Shown here: one piece after another, positions 9,576 to 18,800 of the stretch
Position numbering within the stretch: the stretch's first letter is position 1
How the letters are laid out: each line of letters begins with the position of its first letter
Assembly (NCBI GenBank): GCA_958296295.1
Contig: OY282460.1
Span: forward strand, 3,224,001-3,288,000
Origin: an uncultured Pseudomonadales bacterium
Lineage (GTDB): Bacteria > Pseudomonadota > Gammaproteobacteria > Pseudomonadales > Azotimanducaceae
Direction: 5' to 3'
DNA: 64,000 bases
Notes under the pieces: model-generated
Told to the model about the DNA's origin: nothing
The model's input: only the letters and a program-made list of their open reading frames with translations
The model's database searches: none
Position numbers and translations under genes: made by a program

Positions 9576-11254
9576 GCCAAGCGGACCAAAGCGCCCGTCC
9601 ACCGTTCGCCGCACTCGCTTGGCGAGCCCCTCCGCCACGTTGGCCCAAGCTGGACTCGCACCGCCGGCCCCTTCGCTTTGGACTGGGACCGTGCAGCCTG
9701 CTGGCGGCGCTGCTTTGCGCCCTGGTCGCAGGCGCCCCGGCATCAAGCGCGTCCACGCCGGCCATTGAGGTTTCACTGGACGGGCTCGCGGCGCCCATTG
9801 CCGATGCGCTGCGCGACGCTCGCGCGGCTGCCGGGAAGGATGCCGCCGCGGCCGAGGACAGCCGCGGTCGAGCTCGGGCTTGGGGACGCTTGGGCATGTT
9901 CTACCACGCGCAGCACCTGCCCTGGGCGGCGGAGCAGGCGTACAGCCGCGCGCTTGCCCAAGCGGCCGTTCCGCGCTGGCGATACCTCCGCGCCGTGGTG
10001 CGCGAGGAACGCGGCCAGTTGGCCGAGGCCATAGTCGACTACGAAGCCGTCACCGAAACGATGCCGGACAACGTCGCGGCGTGGTACCGGCTCGGCGCCG
10101 GTCGCCTGCTCGCCGGCGACACGGCTGGCGCCGAGCGGGCCTTGGACGAAGCGCTGCGCCGGGCCCCCAAACTCGCCATCGCCCTCGTGGCCAAAGCGGA
10201 TGTGCAATCGGCGCGGCGGAACTGGGCGGCGGCGCGCAAGCTCCTCGAACAGGCTTGGGCGCTGGAGCCCAAGGTCGGCCTAGTGGCGTACAAGCTGGCT
10301 CTGGCGCATCGCGCGCTCGGCGATGTCGAGGCGTCGCGCCGCTGGCTCCAACGGCGTGGCGGCGCCAACGCCAAGCCGCAAATCGACGATCCGCTGCTGC
10401 TGGAGGTCGCGCAGCTGAGCTTGAGCCCGCGCTTTTTCGTCAAGGCCGGCGAGTGGGCGCTGGAGCGAGGCGAAGTACGCCAAGCGGTGGTCGCGCTGGC
10501 CAACGCTGTCGCTTTGGCCCCGGACGCCGCGGATATCCGCTTGACCTACGCCCGGCTGTTGGCGTTGGCCGAAAGGCCTGCCGCGGCGCTGCGAGAGGTT
10601 CGACAGGTGTTGGCGCTTAGCCCCGAGGACGCCCGGGCCTGGCATCAGCTCGCGCAGCTGCTGCGCCATGCGGAATCCGCGTCCGAAATCACGGAGGCGG
10701 AGCAGGCTGTGCGCCGCTCCTTGGCCCTCGGAGAGAATCTCGCGGCGCGAACGTTGGCCGCCGCGTTCAACATGCGCCGCGGTCGTTTCGCGTCGGCCGC
10801 CGAAGACTACGCCATCGCCAAGCAAGCGGCGCCGGAAAACGCCTACGTCCACTATTGGCACGGTCTGGCGCGGCTGGCCACTGGCGATTGCGGTGGGCGC
10901 GACGCGCTCCAAGACGCCTTGCGGCGCCGGGCTGGCTGGGGCGAGGCGCATTTGGCGCTGGCCCGGGCCGACGCCTTGTGCGGCAAACCGCGCCAAGCGT
11001 TGCGGCGGGCCCGCGCACTGCTGGGCGCCAAGGAAGATGCCGACACGCGCTTGACGCTGGCGTTTGCCGAGCTGGCCGCCGGGGACGCGGCCGCGGCGCA
11101 ACGGCGCATCGCGGCGCATCGAGACCACCCGGATGCGGCGCTCTTGAGCGAGGCCATGGCGGCCGGCCGTCTGCCGCCGCGGCCATTCGCCAACGGCTCG
11201 GCCTCGTGGGTGCCGCCCGAGCTGCGCGGCGATCGCCCGGCCAACGCGCCGTAG
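9572..11254 (+). CDS. Exported TPR protein (TPR2)
   Basis: ATG 9572 overlaps the preceding stop; 560 residues. The signal peptide has a long, proline-rich N-region of about 40 residues before the hydrophobic core LLAALLCALVAGAP, with likely cleavage near SSA-STP. Roughly ten helical repeats follow, such as AWYRLGAGRLLAGDTAGAER and AWHQLAQLLRHAESA. No enzymatic motif is visible. It lacks the LAMAY-ANGF block shared by TPR1 and TPR3, so it is a different branch, and it closes the sub-cluster of the two non-lipoprotein propellers. Its stop codon forms part of the ribosome site of the next gene. Confidence 0.85.
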   Translation: MSQADQSARPPFAALAWRAPPPRWPKLDSHRRPLRFGLGPCSLLAALLCALVAGAPASSASTPAIEVSLDGLAAPIADALRDARAAAGKDAAAAEDSRGRARAWGRLGMFYHAQHLPWAAEQAYSRALAQAAVPRWRYLRAVVREERGQLAEAIVDYEAVTETMPDNVAAWYRLGAGRLLAGDTAGAERALDEALRRAPKLAIALVAKADVQSARRNWAAARKLLEQAWALEPKVGLVAYKLALAHRALGDVEASRRWLQRRGGANAKPQIDDPLLLEVAQLSLSPRFFVKAGEWALERGEVRQAVVALANAVALAPDAADIRLTYARLLALAERPAAALREVRQVLALSPEDARAWHQLAQLLRHAESASEITEAEQAVRRSLALGENLAARTLAAAFNMRRGRFASAAEDYAIAKQAAPENAYVHYWHGLARLATGDCGGRDALQDALRRRAGWGEAHLALARADALCGKPRQALRRARALLGAKEDADTRLTLAFAELAAGDAAAAQRRIAAHRDHPDAALLSEAMAAGRLPPRPFANGSASWVPPELRGDRPANAP

Positions 11255-11258
11255 GGGG
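11253..11258 (+). promoter_or_regulatory. Ribosome binding site of TPR3
   Basis: AGGGGG six bases ahead of GTG 11265. It overlaps the TAG stop of the preceding gene and decides the start of the next one. Confidence 0.6.
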
Positions 11259-11264
11259 TTCACC

Positions 11265-12785
11265 GTGGCGTCAAACACGGCCCACCTACCTAGCCCACCC
11301 CTAGGCCCACCCCTAGGCCCTTGGTCTCGGTGCCACCGCTTGCGTCGGCGCTCCACGAGCAACCGGAGAAGTCGGACGCATCTTCGCGGCACCGGCCCCG
11401 CGTTCGTCTTGGCGACCGCGTTCGCCGTCGGTTGCGCGAAGTGCCCGGCTCCTGTCCAAGCCGGCCTCGACACCGCGGAACCCGAGCTGCGCGTCTTCCT
11501 GCACGGCTTGATCGACGCCGCCCGTTCCAAACCTTGCTCCGGGCTGGTGCGGGGGCAGTTGGCCATGGCCTACGACGCCAACGGCTTTGTGGACGCCGCG
11601 GCCGCAACCTACGCGCAGGCCGCCGCGTTGGATGACGACCCGCGATGGCCCTACCACCTGGCCATCGCGCAGGCGGCGCGGAGCGACTTCGATGCCGCCA
11701 TCGATGCCGCGGACAGCGCCCTCGCTATCGACCCGGGCTACCCGCCGACTTGGCTCTGGCGCGGCCTCTGGCTGCTGGATCTGGACCAAGCGGCACCCGC
11801 CGCCCAAGCCTTCGCCAACGCGCTCGACGTGGCGAAGCACCCGGCGCACGTTGCCGCGGCCCGCGTCGGCGCGGCACGGGCGTCGCTTCGGCTTGGCGAG
11901 GTGGAGGCCGCTGTGACCGCGCTTGAAGCCGCCGCGGCAGGATTCGATCACCCGCACATTCGCTTGTTGCTGCGACGGGCGCGGCAACGGGCGCGGGAGG
12001 GCGCGCAAGAACCGGCCGGTCAGACGCCGATACCGCTCGCGGGGCCGATGCGCTGGCCTGACCCGCGCCGCGACGGGCTGGCCGCCTATGTGCGGGGATT
12101 GAGCGGCAGCTTGGCTTTGGCTGCCAAGATGCTCGATGCCGGCCGCGCGCGATCCGCCGCAGCGCTACTCGAGCCGTTGCTCGAGACCTACCCCGAGAAC
12201 GTCGAGCTCGCAAACGATCTAGGCATCGCGTTGCGTCTGGTCGGCCGCGAACAGGACGCGCTGGCCCTTCTTGCGGAAGGCCTGCGACGAAGGCCGGATT
12301 ACGCGCCGTTCCATTTCAACTTCGCCATTTTGCAGGAACGGCTTGGGGAAACCGCCCTCGCCGAGCGCCACTTGCGCGAGGCATTGAAGTTGAACGCCAA
12401 CCTGGATGGCGGGCCGAGGCGCCTCGCGAACATCCTCGTGCGCACCGGGCGCGTGGAAGAAGCGCGAGCGATCCTGGAGCAAGCGGCGGCGGCCCACCCG
12501 GTTCGCGCCGAACTGCGCTTCTTCGCCGGCATGGTCGCGGGAACGCAGGGAGACTGGCCCGCCGCGGTCGCGCACTTGGACGCCGCCGCACGGGCCGCGC
12601 CGAACCACGACCGGGCGCAACTCCTTCTCGCCACCGCCTTGGCCGAAGTCGGCGAGTTCGCGGCGGCGGCGGCGGCGCGAGACGCGGCGCGGCGCCTCGG
12701 CGTGGCGCCGGACGAGATCGAGACCGCTCGCGCACACGCCGAGTCTCTCCAGCGGACGGATCGCGAAAGCGCCGCCCGGCGCTAG
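11265..12785 (+). CDS. Exported TPR lipoprotein (TPR3)
   Basis: GTG 11265 is chosen because of the AGGGGG six bases upstream; 506 residues. An atypical N-region of about 45 residues, rich in Pro, Ser and Arg and partly encoded by short direct repeats, precedes the hydrophobic segment FVLATAFAVGC, so Cys57 may be lipidated. If so, the true start might lie further in, but no better one is visible. TPR repeats fill the rest (for example FHFNFAILQERLGETALAERHL). It is the paralogue of TPR1 (LAMAYDANGF, DPRWPYH, MRWPDPRRD) and is likewise followed by a CRTAC1 lipoprotein gene, 23 bp downstream. Confidence 0.82.
   Translation: MASNTAHLPSPPLGPPLGPWSRCHRLRRRSTSNRRSRTHLRGTGPAFVLATAFAVGCAKCPAPVQAGLDTAEPELRVFLHGLIDAARSKPCSGLVRGQLAMAYDANGFVDAAAATYAQAAALDDDPRWPYHLAIAQAARSDFDAAIDAADSALAIDPGYPPTWLWRGLWLLDLDQAAPAAQAFANALDVAKHPAHVAAARVGAARASLRLGEVEAAVTALEAAAAGFDHPHIRLLLRRARQRAREGAQEPAGQTPIPLAGPMRWPDPRRDGLAAYVRGLSGSLALAAKMLDAGRARSAAALLEPLLETYPENVELANDLGIALRLVGREQDALALLAEGLRRRPDYAPFHFNFAILQERLGETALAERHLREALKLNANLDGGPRRLANILVRTGRVEEARAILEQAAAAHPVRAELRFFAGMVAGTQGDWPAAVAHLDAAARAAPNHDRAQLLLATALAEVGEFAAAAAARDAARRLGVAPDEIETARAHAESLQRTDRESAARR
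11288..11316 (+). repeat. Short CCTAGGCCCACC-type direct repeat in the TPR3 N-terminus
   Basis: Two exact copies of CCCACCCCTAGG follow a diverged CTAGCCCA unit. They encode the SPPLGPPLGP stretch of the N-region. This looks like simple slippage and no function is apparent. Confidence 0.5.
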
Positions 12786-12808
12786 CGCGTGTGTGGGACC
12801 ACGGCCCG

Positions 12809-14488
12809 ATGATCACCAAGCCGACGCGGAGGGCGGTCTCCATTTTCGTCACGGCAACGCTGATGCTGGCCGGCATCGGCGCGACGGGATGCGCGGAAAA
12901 CAACGTCTGGTTCGTGGACGAGGCAGCGCGCCGGGGTCTCGACTTCGTTTACCAATCCGGCTACCGCGACCGCCCGCTGTTGCCGGAGATCGTGGGTGGT
13001 GGCGTGGCGCTTGCGGATCTCGACGGCGATGGCGACTTGGACATCTACTTCACGCAGGCCGGCTGGAACCCGGCCGAAAGCGAGGGCCACCGACCGGGCA
13101 ACGCCCTGTTCATCAATCGCGGCGACGGCTTTTTCGATCCGGCCCCTGGCGGCGCCCACACCGGCTACGGCATGGGGGTGGCTTCCGGCGACTACGACAA
13201 CGACGGCGACATCGACTTGTACGTTACCAACTGGGGCGCCAACGCCCTGCTTCGCAACGACGGTGCGGCGCGGTTCGAGGATGTCGCCGCGGCCGCCGGC
13301 GTGGCCGGCGATGCTTGGAGCACCGCGGCGGTGTTCTTCGACGCCGATGCGGACGGCGACCTCGACCTGTTCGTCGTCAACTACCTGGTTTGGCGCCTCG
13401 GCACCGAAAAGGACTGTTACGCCCGGGGCGCGCCAACCTATTGCGCCCCGACGGCCTACGACGCTCCAGCGATGGACCGCCTGTACCGCAACGATGGCGA
13501 CGGCACCTTCACGGACGTGACCGCGGCGGCAGGCCTGGGCGCCGGTTTCGGCAATGGCCTCGGCGCCTTGGCCGAGGACTTCAACAATGACGGCTTGCCA
13601 GACCTCTTCATCGCCAACGACCGGATGTTCGATCAGCTCTGGATCAACCAAGGCGGGATGCGGTTCCGCGACGAGGCGTTCGCGTGGGGTTGCGCGGTGG
13701 ACGACAACGGCATCGCCAAGGCGGGGATGGGCGTTGCCGCCGGGGACTTGGACGATGATGGGGATTCGGAGCTTCTGGTGGTGAACTTCGAGACCGAATC
13801 GGACTCGCTATACCGCAACGATGGCAGCTACTTCGTGGACGTGACAGCTCGGGCGGGCCTCGCCGCGGCGAGTCGTCGGCACACGCGCTTCGGCGTCGCT
13901 CTTGCGGACTTCGACAACGACGGCCTGCTCGATCTTTACGAGGCCAACGGCAAGGTGGATGGCGACCCCGGGGCCGAGGCGGATCCGTTTCGGGAGCCGA
14001 ACGCGCTGTTTCGCGGCGGGCGGGCGGTGGATGGCGGGTTCCGCTTCAGCCAAGTGGCACCGCCGGGGGGAACCCGTGCGGCGCCCGCCACCAGCCGCGG
14101 ATTGGCGGTGGGCGATGTCGACGGGGACGGCGGTTTGGACTTGGTGGTGGTGAACCGCGACGCGCCAACACGATTGCTGATGAACGTGGCACCGCGGCGG
14201 GGCGATGCCGCCCGTTTCAAGGTGATAGGCCGCCACGGCGCGCCTGCCATAGGCGCCACCGTGTCAGGGCGCTTGGCCGAGCGGCGCGTGACGCTGACCG
14301 TGCGCCCAGCGAGCGGCTACCTGTCGGCGCAAGCGCCGACGATACACTTCGGCACCGGCCAAGCGTCGACGCTGACGGACGTGGTGGTGCGGTGGCCCGA
14401 TGGCACCCGAGAAGGTTTCGGCGATTTTCCTTCCGGACGCTTGGCCACTCTGCGGCGCGGCGATGGTCGCGCCTTGGCGCCCGGTTGA
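12809..14488 (+). CDS. CRTAC1-family lipoprotein: seven FG-GAP repeats plus ASPIC/UnbV domain (d)
   Basis: ATG 12809 is preferred over GTG 12791 because it gives a standard lipoprotein signal ending at Cys28 (AGIGATGC). The product has 559 residues, the same length as copy a. Seven calcium loops run from DLDGDGDLDIYF to DVDGDGGLDLVV; the fifth is altered to DLDDDGDSELLV, where Glu replaces the last Asp. The ASPIC/UnbV end reads RRVTLTVRPASGYLSAQAPT and VVRWPDGTREGF. The cysteine pair is at KDCYARGAPTYCAPTAY. With TPR3 it repeats the TPR1 plus copy a arrangement at the other end of the cluster. It ends 17 bp from a convergent gene. Confidence 0.87.
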   Translation: MITKPTRRAVSIFVTATLMLAGIGATGCAENNVWFVDEAARRGLDFVYQSGYRDRPLLPEIVGGGVALADLDGDGDLDIYFTQAGWNPAESEGHRPGNALFINRGDGFFDPAPGGAHTGYGMGVASGDYDNDGDIDLYVTNWGANALLRNDGAARFEDVAAAAGVAGDAWSTAAVFFDADADGDLDLFVVNYLVWRLGTEKDCYARGAPTYCAPTAYDAPAMDRLYRNDGDGTFTDVTAAAGLGAGFGNGLGALAEDFNNDGLPDLFIANDRMFDQLWINQGGMRFRDEAFAWGCAVDDNGIAKAGMGVAAGDLDDDGDSELLVVNFETESDSLYRNDGSYFVDVTARAGLAAASRRHTRFGVALADFDNDGLLDLYEANGKVDGDPGAEADPFREPNALFRGGRAVDGGFRFSQVAPPGGTRAAPATSRGLAVGDVDGDGGLDLVVVNRDAPTRLLMNVAPRRGDAARFKVIGRHGAPAIGATVSGRLAERRVTLTVRPASGYLSAQAPTIHFGTGQASTLTDVVVRWPDGTREGFGDFPSGRLATLRRGDGRALAPG

Positions 14489-14505
14489 GCGGAGGCCACC
14501 GGGCG

Positions 14506-15315
14506 CTAGCGCTCGCGGCGCCGCCGAATCGCCGCCTCCAGTTCAGCCGCCCGCTGCTCGGCCGCACGGCGGGCCGTCGCTTCCTGCCCGGCCCGCTTCG
14601 CCTCTTGCTCGGCGCGCGCCGACTCTCGCTCCGCGCGTTTCGCCTCCCGATCGGCCCGTGCCGCTTCCCGCTCGGCGGCCTCCTCGACTTCGTGGCGGTG
14701 GGGAATGTCGCGGCCCATCTTCGGGTCGCGGAAGCGCAAGAGTTCCCCTTCCACGCGCACGTCGAGGCCGAGCACGTCGCTGCGCAGCAGCGCCAGCCCG
14801 CCCTCCAGGCGCGGCTCGACCCGCCGGTACGCGCCGTCCTCCAGCCGCAGCCCCATCAGCCGCGGCCGGCCGCCTCCGAACACGTCTCCGCGCGGATCGA
14901 ACAGCCAGTACTCCGGCACCCCCATTTCGGCGTACGCGCGCCGCTTCGCCGCCAAGTCGTTCGCCACCGTGCTCGGCGAAGCCACCTCCAGCACCCAGTC
15001 GGGCGGCTTGCCCTCCTCCCACGCCTTGTAACTCGAACGCTTGTGCCGGCCGACGCCGAACGCCACCATCACGTCCGGCGCGAGACGGCGCCCCGGATTG
15101 CCCTTCTCCGGGTACAGCAGAATGTTCCCGACGACGTACGCCTGCGGCAACGCCATCTCCAAGTCTCCGACGGCGTTGACGATGGCCTTGAACTGCCACT
15201 CGTTGTCAGACATCGGCCGGCCGTCGGAGCAGGGGTAGAACACGCCGTCGACGACGTCTCCGTCGGCCGGCGGCGAGCGGGCGGCGGCGGTTGACGAGAG
15301 CGCGGGCGCGGGCAT
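14506..15315 (-). CDS. Uma2/DUF820-family protein with a C-terminal coiled coil
   Basis: A 269-residue protein with the restriction-endonuclease-like fold of the Uma2 family. Key residues fit a PD-(D/E)xK site: PDVMVAFG near residue 90, then WVLEVASPST and a lysine in DLAAKRRAYAEMGVPEYWLFDP. The last 65 residues are a charged coiled coil of repeating EAKRAERESARAEQE type. Such proteins are common in cyanobacteria and other bacteria; a nuclease activity is assumed from the fold and the biological role is not established. It starts at ATG 15315, is transcribed alone and runs convergently into the TPR/CRTAC1 cluster. Confidence 0.8.
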   Translation of the reverse strand: MPAPALSSTAAARSPPADGDVVDGVFYPCSDGRPMSDNEWQFKAIVNAVGDLEMALPQAYVVGNILLYPEKGNPGRRLAPDVMVAFGVGRHKRSSYKAWEEGKPPDWVLEVASPSTVANDLAAKRRAYAEMGVPEYWLFDPRGDVFGGGRPRLMGLRLEDGAYRRVEPRLEGGLALLRSDVLGLDVRVEGELLRFRDPKMGRDIPHRHEVEEAAEREAARADREAKRAERESARAEQEAKRAGQEATARRAAEQRAAELEAAIRRRRER

Positions 15316-15625
15316 GGGTTCGTCCTCGGTTTGCCGGTGGGCGCGGCGTCCGCGGCCAGTTTGGCTGCGCGATCAGGCCGCGTCTGTTGAGGTTTACTCG
15401 ATTTCACGCGCGTTTTCGCCGCGTTTTTTGCGGTCGTTCGGGCCGCCGGCTCCTCCCCGGTCGGTCTGCGACACCGACCGGCCCGGGTCGCCGCCCAGGG
15501 CCAGCGCAAGCCGGGCGGATGCAACCACGCGACCGCGTCGCCCACTTCGGTGGCCGCGCAACGGTGCCCGCACCGTGCCCGCGCAGTCGGGACAATCGCC
15601 TTCCGGCGTGTACGAAAAAGAGTGT

Positions 15626-15650
15626 TGTAACCTTGTATCAATGTGTTACA
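15626..15650. promoter_or_regulatory. Inverted repeat TGTAAC-N13-GTTACA, candidate operator
   Basis: Two perfect 6-bp arms separated by 13 bp (19 bp between arm centres, near two helical turns) lie 39 bp upstream of the -35-like element of the TonB receptor. The position suits a dimeric regulator acting on that promoter. The regulator is unknown. Confidence 0.4.
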
Positions 15651-15689
15651 GCGAACGAACGGGTGGGTGTACTCGCCGTGCGGCTAGGG

Positions 15690-15718
15690 TTGACCTAAGA
15701 TTTTCGTTGGGCTATTTT
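15690..15718 (+). promoter_or_regulatory. Sigma-70-like promoter of the large TonB receptor
   Basis: TTGACC and TATTTT are separated by exactly 17 bp in a locally A/T-rich patch. A transcript starting here would have a leader of about 145 bases before ATG 15872. Confidence 0.5.
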
Positions 15719-15871
15719 CACTACTAACCGCTTCGCGTCCGCATCATTGCCTTGGGCGCTGGGGGAGCGGCAGGGAAGCCGTGGCGCATTCGACGCCTTT
15801 CGAGCGGGGGCTCGTTCGGCATCGGCGCGTCACGGCGAAGTGGACCTTGCATTTACTGGGAGGATTGACGC

Positions 15872-18800
15872 ATGTGTATTTCGCGAGTTCGCAATGCCAC
15901 GGCACCTTGGTTCGTTTTGGCGCTCCTTGCGTTCGCCGGCCAAGGTGCGTGGGCGCAAGACGATGCCTTGGACGAAGAGGAAGTAGCGGCGGAGACCGAA
16001 GAGGAAGAGGAAGAGGCGGAAGACGAAGAGGACGCCATCGAGGAACTCATCGTCACCGGTTCGCACATCCGCCGCGACAACTTCAACGTGCCGTCGCCGA
16101 TGGTGATCACCACGCAGCTGGACTTGGAGCTGGCGGGCACCGCGGATCTGGGCGACGTTATCTTCGACCAGACCTTCCAGTATGGCGTCAACGCCAACGC
16201 CACTCCATTCGAGGGCATCGGCGCGGACGACCAGCAGTGGAACCAAGGCCAAGAGGTGTGGGCGAACCTGCGCGGGCTCGGCACCAGGGCGACGATGACG
16301 ATGATCGACAGCCACCGCCTGCCGGCCGACACGAACACTTGGGGCCGTCGCGCCGGCGTGGACATCAACGGCACGTACCCGAACATCGCCATCGGTCAGA
16401 TACAGACGATTCTGGACGGGGCTTCGGCGCTCTACGGCGCGGAGGCCGTGGGCGGCGTCATCAATCTGATCCCCAGGAAAAACTACGAGGGCATCGAGGT
16501 TCGCTACGACCACAGCCAGTCCGTCGAATCGGGCGCGCCCGTCACCAACATGAGCATGATCGCCGGAACGAAGAGCGACCGCGGCAGCATCATGTTCGCC
16601 ATGGAGTTGCGCAACCAAGACCGCATGCGTTTCACGGAGCGGCCGGATTTCATACCGAGCGCCGGCGATCCGTGGGTCGGCACGCGGTGGACTCCGTGGT
16701 GGCATGACGCCGGCAGCCGGAGCAACCCGGGCGAGTTCCAAGTGCCCAGCCGATCCAGCACAGGCGAACTACAACCCGTATTTTGGGAGAACCCGATCAC
16801 CGGCGATCATCCCGTCGGCCACGCGGCCACAAACCGGGTTCTGGGGGTGCCGCGCGTGGATCCCGGCTGCGGGTACGGATTCGGCGCCGGCAACGACGAC
16901 TGGGGCGATCCCCCCACCGCCGCGCCTGGAGAGGAGCCGGGGCCGAACCAATGGCCAGCGGACGCGGACGGCAACTACCGGCGGGACAACGGCGTCGCGA
17001 CCTACAACGACCTGGCCAAGCACGGCAACTTCCTGAACGGCATGCTGCATGCGCACGAGGGTATTGATAGGCACGGTCGGCCGCGCGCGCCCTTTTGGGG
17101 CTACCGAGGTAGTGGGTGCATCATGTCGGTTTCGGATATGCAAGACATGCAGGCGGAGTCCCAGAACAACAAGGGCATGTCCTACTTCGAATACCGCCTG
17201 AACGATCACATCAAGCTGCGCGGCGAGGTGATCATCTCGAACAACGACTACAACACCCGCGACGTGACCAGCGGCCTCGACGAAGTGGTGCACGGTTCGT
17301 TGTTGCACCCGCAGGCACCCATCGTCATCGGCGAGAACCCCGGCAATCCGTTTCGCGCGTTCGCTGACGGCCTCGGTCTGCTCGGCTTCACCGGCATAGA
17401 CAACAACGTTCTGGATTGGAACGACGTCAACGGCAACGGGCTGTACGAATACGGTGTGGAGCCCGGCGAAGCCTACGTGTTCGCGGCGGACGCCAACGGC
17501 AATGGCATTCCGGATCGGTCTTGGGGCAACGACGACGACGACGGCGACGGCAACGTGGACGCGGACGCGAGCGCCGAAGGCGAAATTGGCGCGGTCGTCG
17601 TGTTGCTGCCGGTCAACGTGGACAGCGACAACGACGGCATTCCGGACCGCTTCGATCCAGACATGGTCGGCAATGGCGGCGTTCGCCTTTTCGAGGACGT
17701 GCACGTGCGATCGCAGCTGAACGCCCACCCCAAGAACCCCCGCAACAACAACATCGACTGGGCGGTGAACGACAACGGCATTCTGGTCTACAAGCGCCGG
17801 TTCATCCGCGACAACACGCGGCTTCGGCTCGGTGGCGAGTTCACCATTCCGAACACGGAGTGGATCATCGACGCGGACTACGTTTGGGCGCAGGGCAAGC
17901 GGGTGAACAACTATCCCGAGCCGCAGCTTTCGGATTACGTCAAGGCGTTGCGTTGCCAAGGCGGGCCCGATGGCAACAGCTGTTGGAACCCCTTCAGCAC
18001 GCAATACCTCGCGACCAACGCCGACGGCCAACTCGTCGGCGACGAGAACGTCAAGTTCCCGGACGAGAACGACCCGGGTTGGACGCCTCCCGACGCCGAC
18101 GCCGTGAACACCGAGGACGAAGTGCGCAACGCCGGCATCATCATGCAGTACAACCAACAAGACTTGGGCATGAGCCTCGTGGATCTGGTCGCTTCCACAG
18201 GGCGGCTGTTCGACCTGCCGTACAACGATCAGCCGGTCGGATTCGCGCTGGGCATGCACTACCGGGTGGAGTCCGAGGAGTACAAGCCGAGTTCACCCAA
18301 CCAGACCGGCACAGGGGGTGGCAAACGCGGCCTGCGCGAAAGCGAACAGACGACTACCGCGTACTTCGCCGAGTTCCGTCTACCACTCGTCGAACACGAG
18401 ACGTGGGGCAGCATGGAGTTGCAGCTGGCGGCGCGCTACGCGGAGGTTGAAACGCGCGGCATCATCGGCCAAGAAGGCGTGGCGGTGTTCGACACGCTCA
18501 TTCCGAAGGTGGCCTTTAGCTGGGCGCCAACCGAGTGGGTGTCCGTGCGCGCCAGCATGACCGAGGGATTCGTCACGCCGGGCCTCTACGCCCTATTCGG
18601 CACGCCCGGCCAATACGACGCCTCCACCGGCCGGGGGTCGCGTTCGTCACAGGCGGTGAGCGACTACATCTGCGACGGCCTACCCGAACTGGCCGACTGC
18701 GAAGGCGCCTCTTCAGGCGGCAGCGTGCCGGATGTGCAGGTCGGTTCCAGTCCCAACAGCGCGCTGGGGCCGGAAACGTCCGACTTGGTGAACGCCGGCT

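Larger units (their letters stand above)
15316..15871. other. Divergent intergenic region, 556 bp
   Basis: No convincing gene is present. It separates the leftward Uma2-like gene from the rightward TonB receptor. The half near the receptor holds an inverted repeat (15626-15650) and a promoter-like pair (15690-15718). The half near the Uma2 gene is G+C-rich with a run of T at 15420-15427, and no promoter was recognised in it. Confidence 0.6.

Noticed and set aside
5572..9776. Long minus-strand frames over the propeller genes
   Set aside because: They mirror the repeating GAC/GGC codons of the DxDxDG loops and contain no domain of their own.
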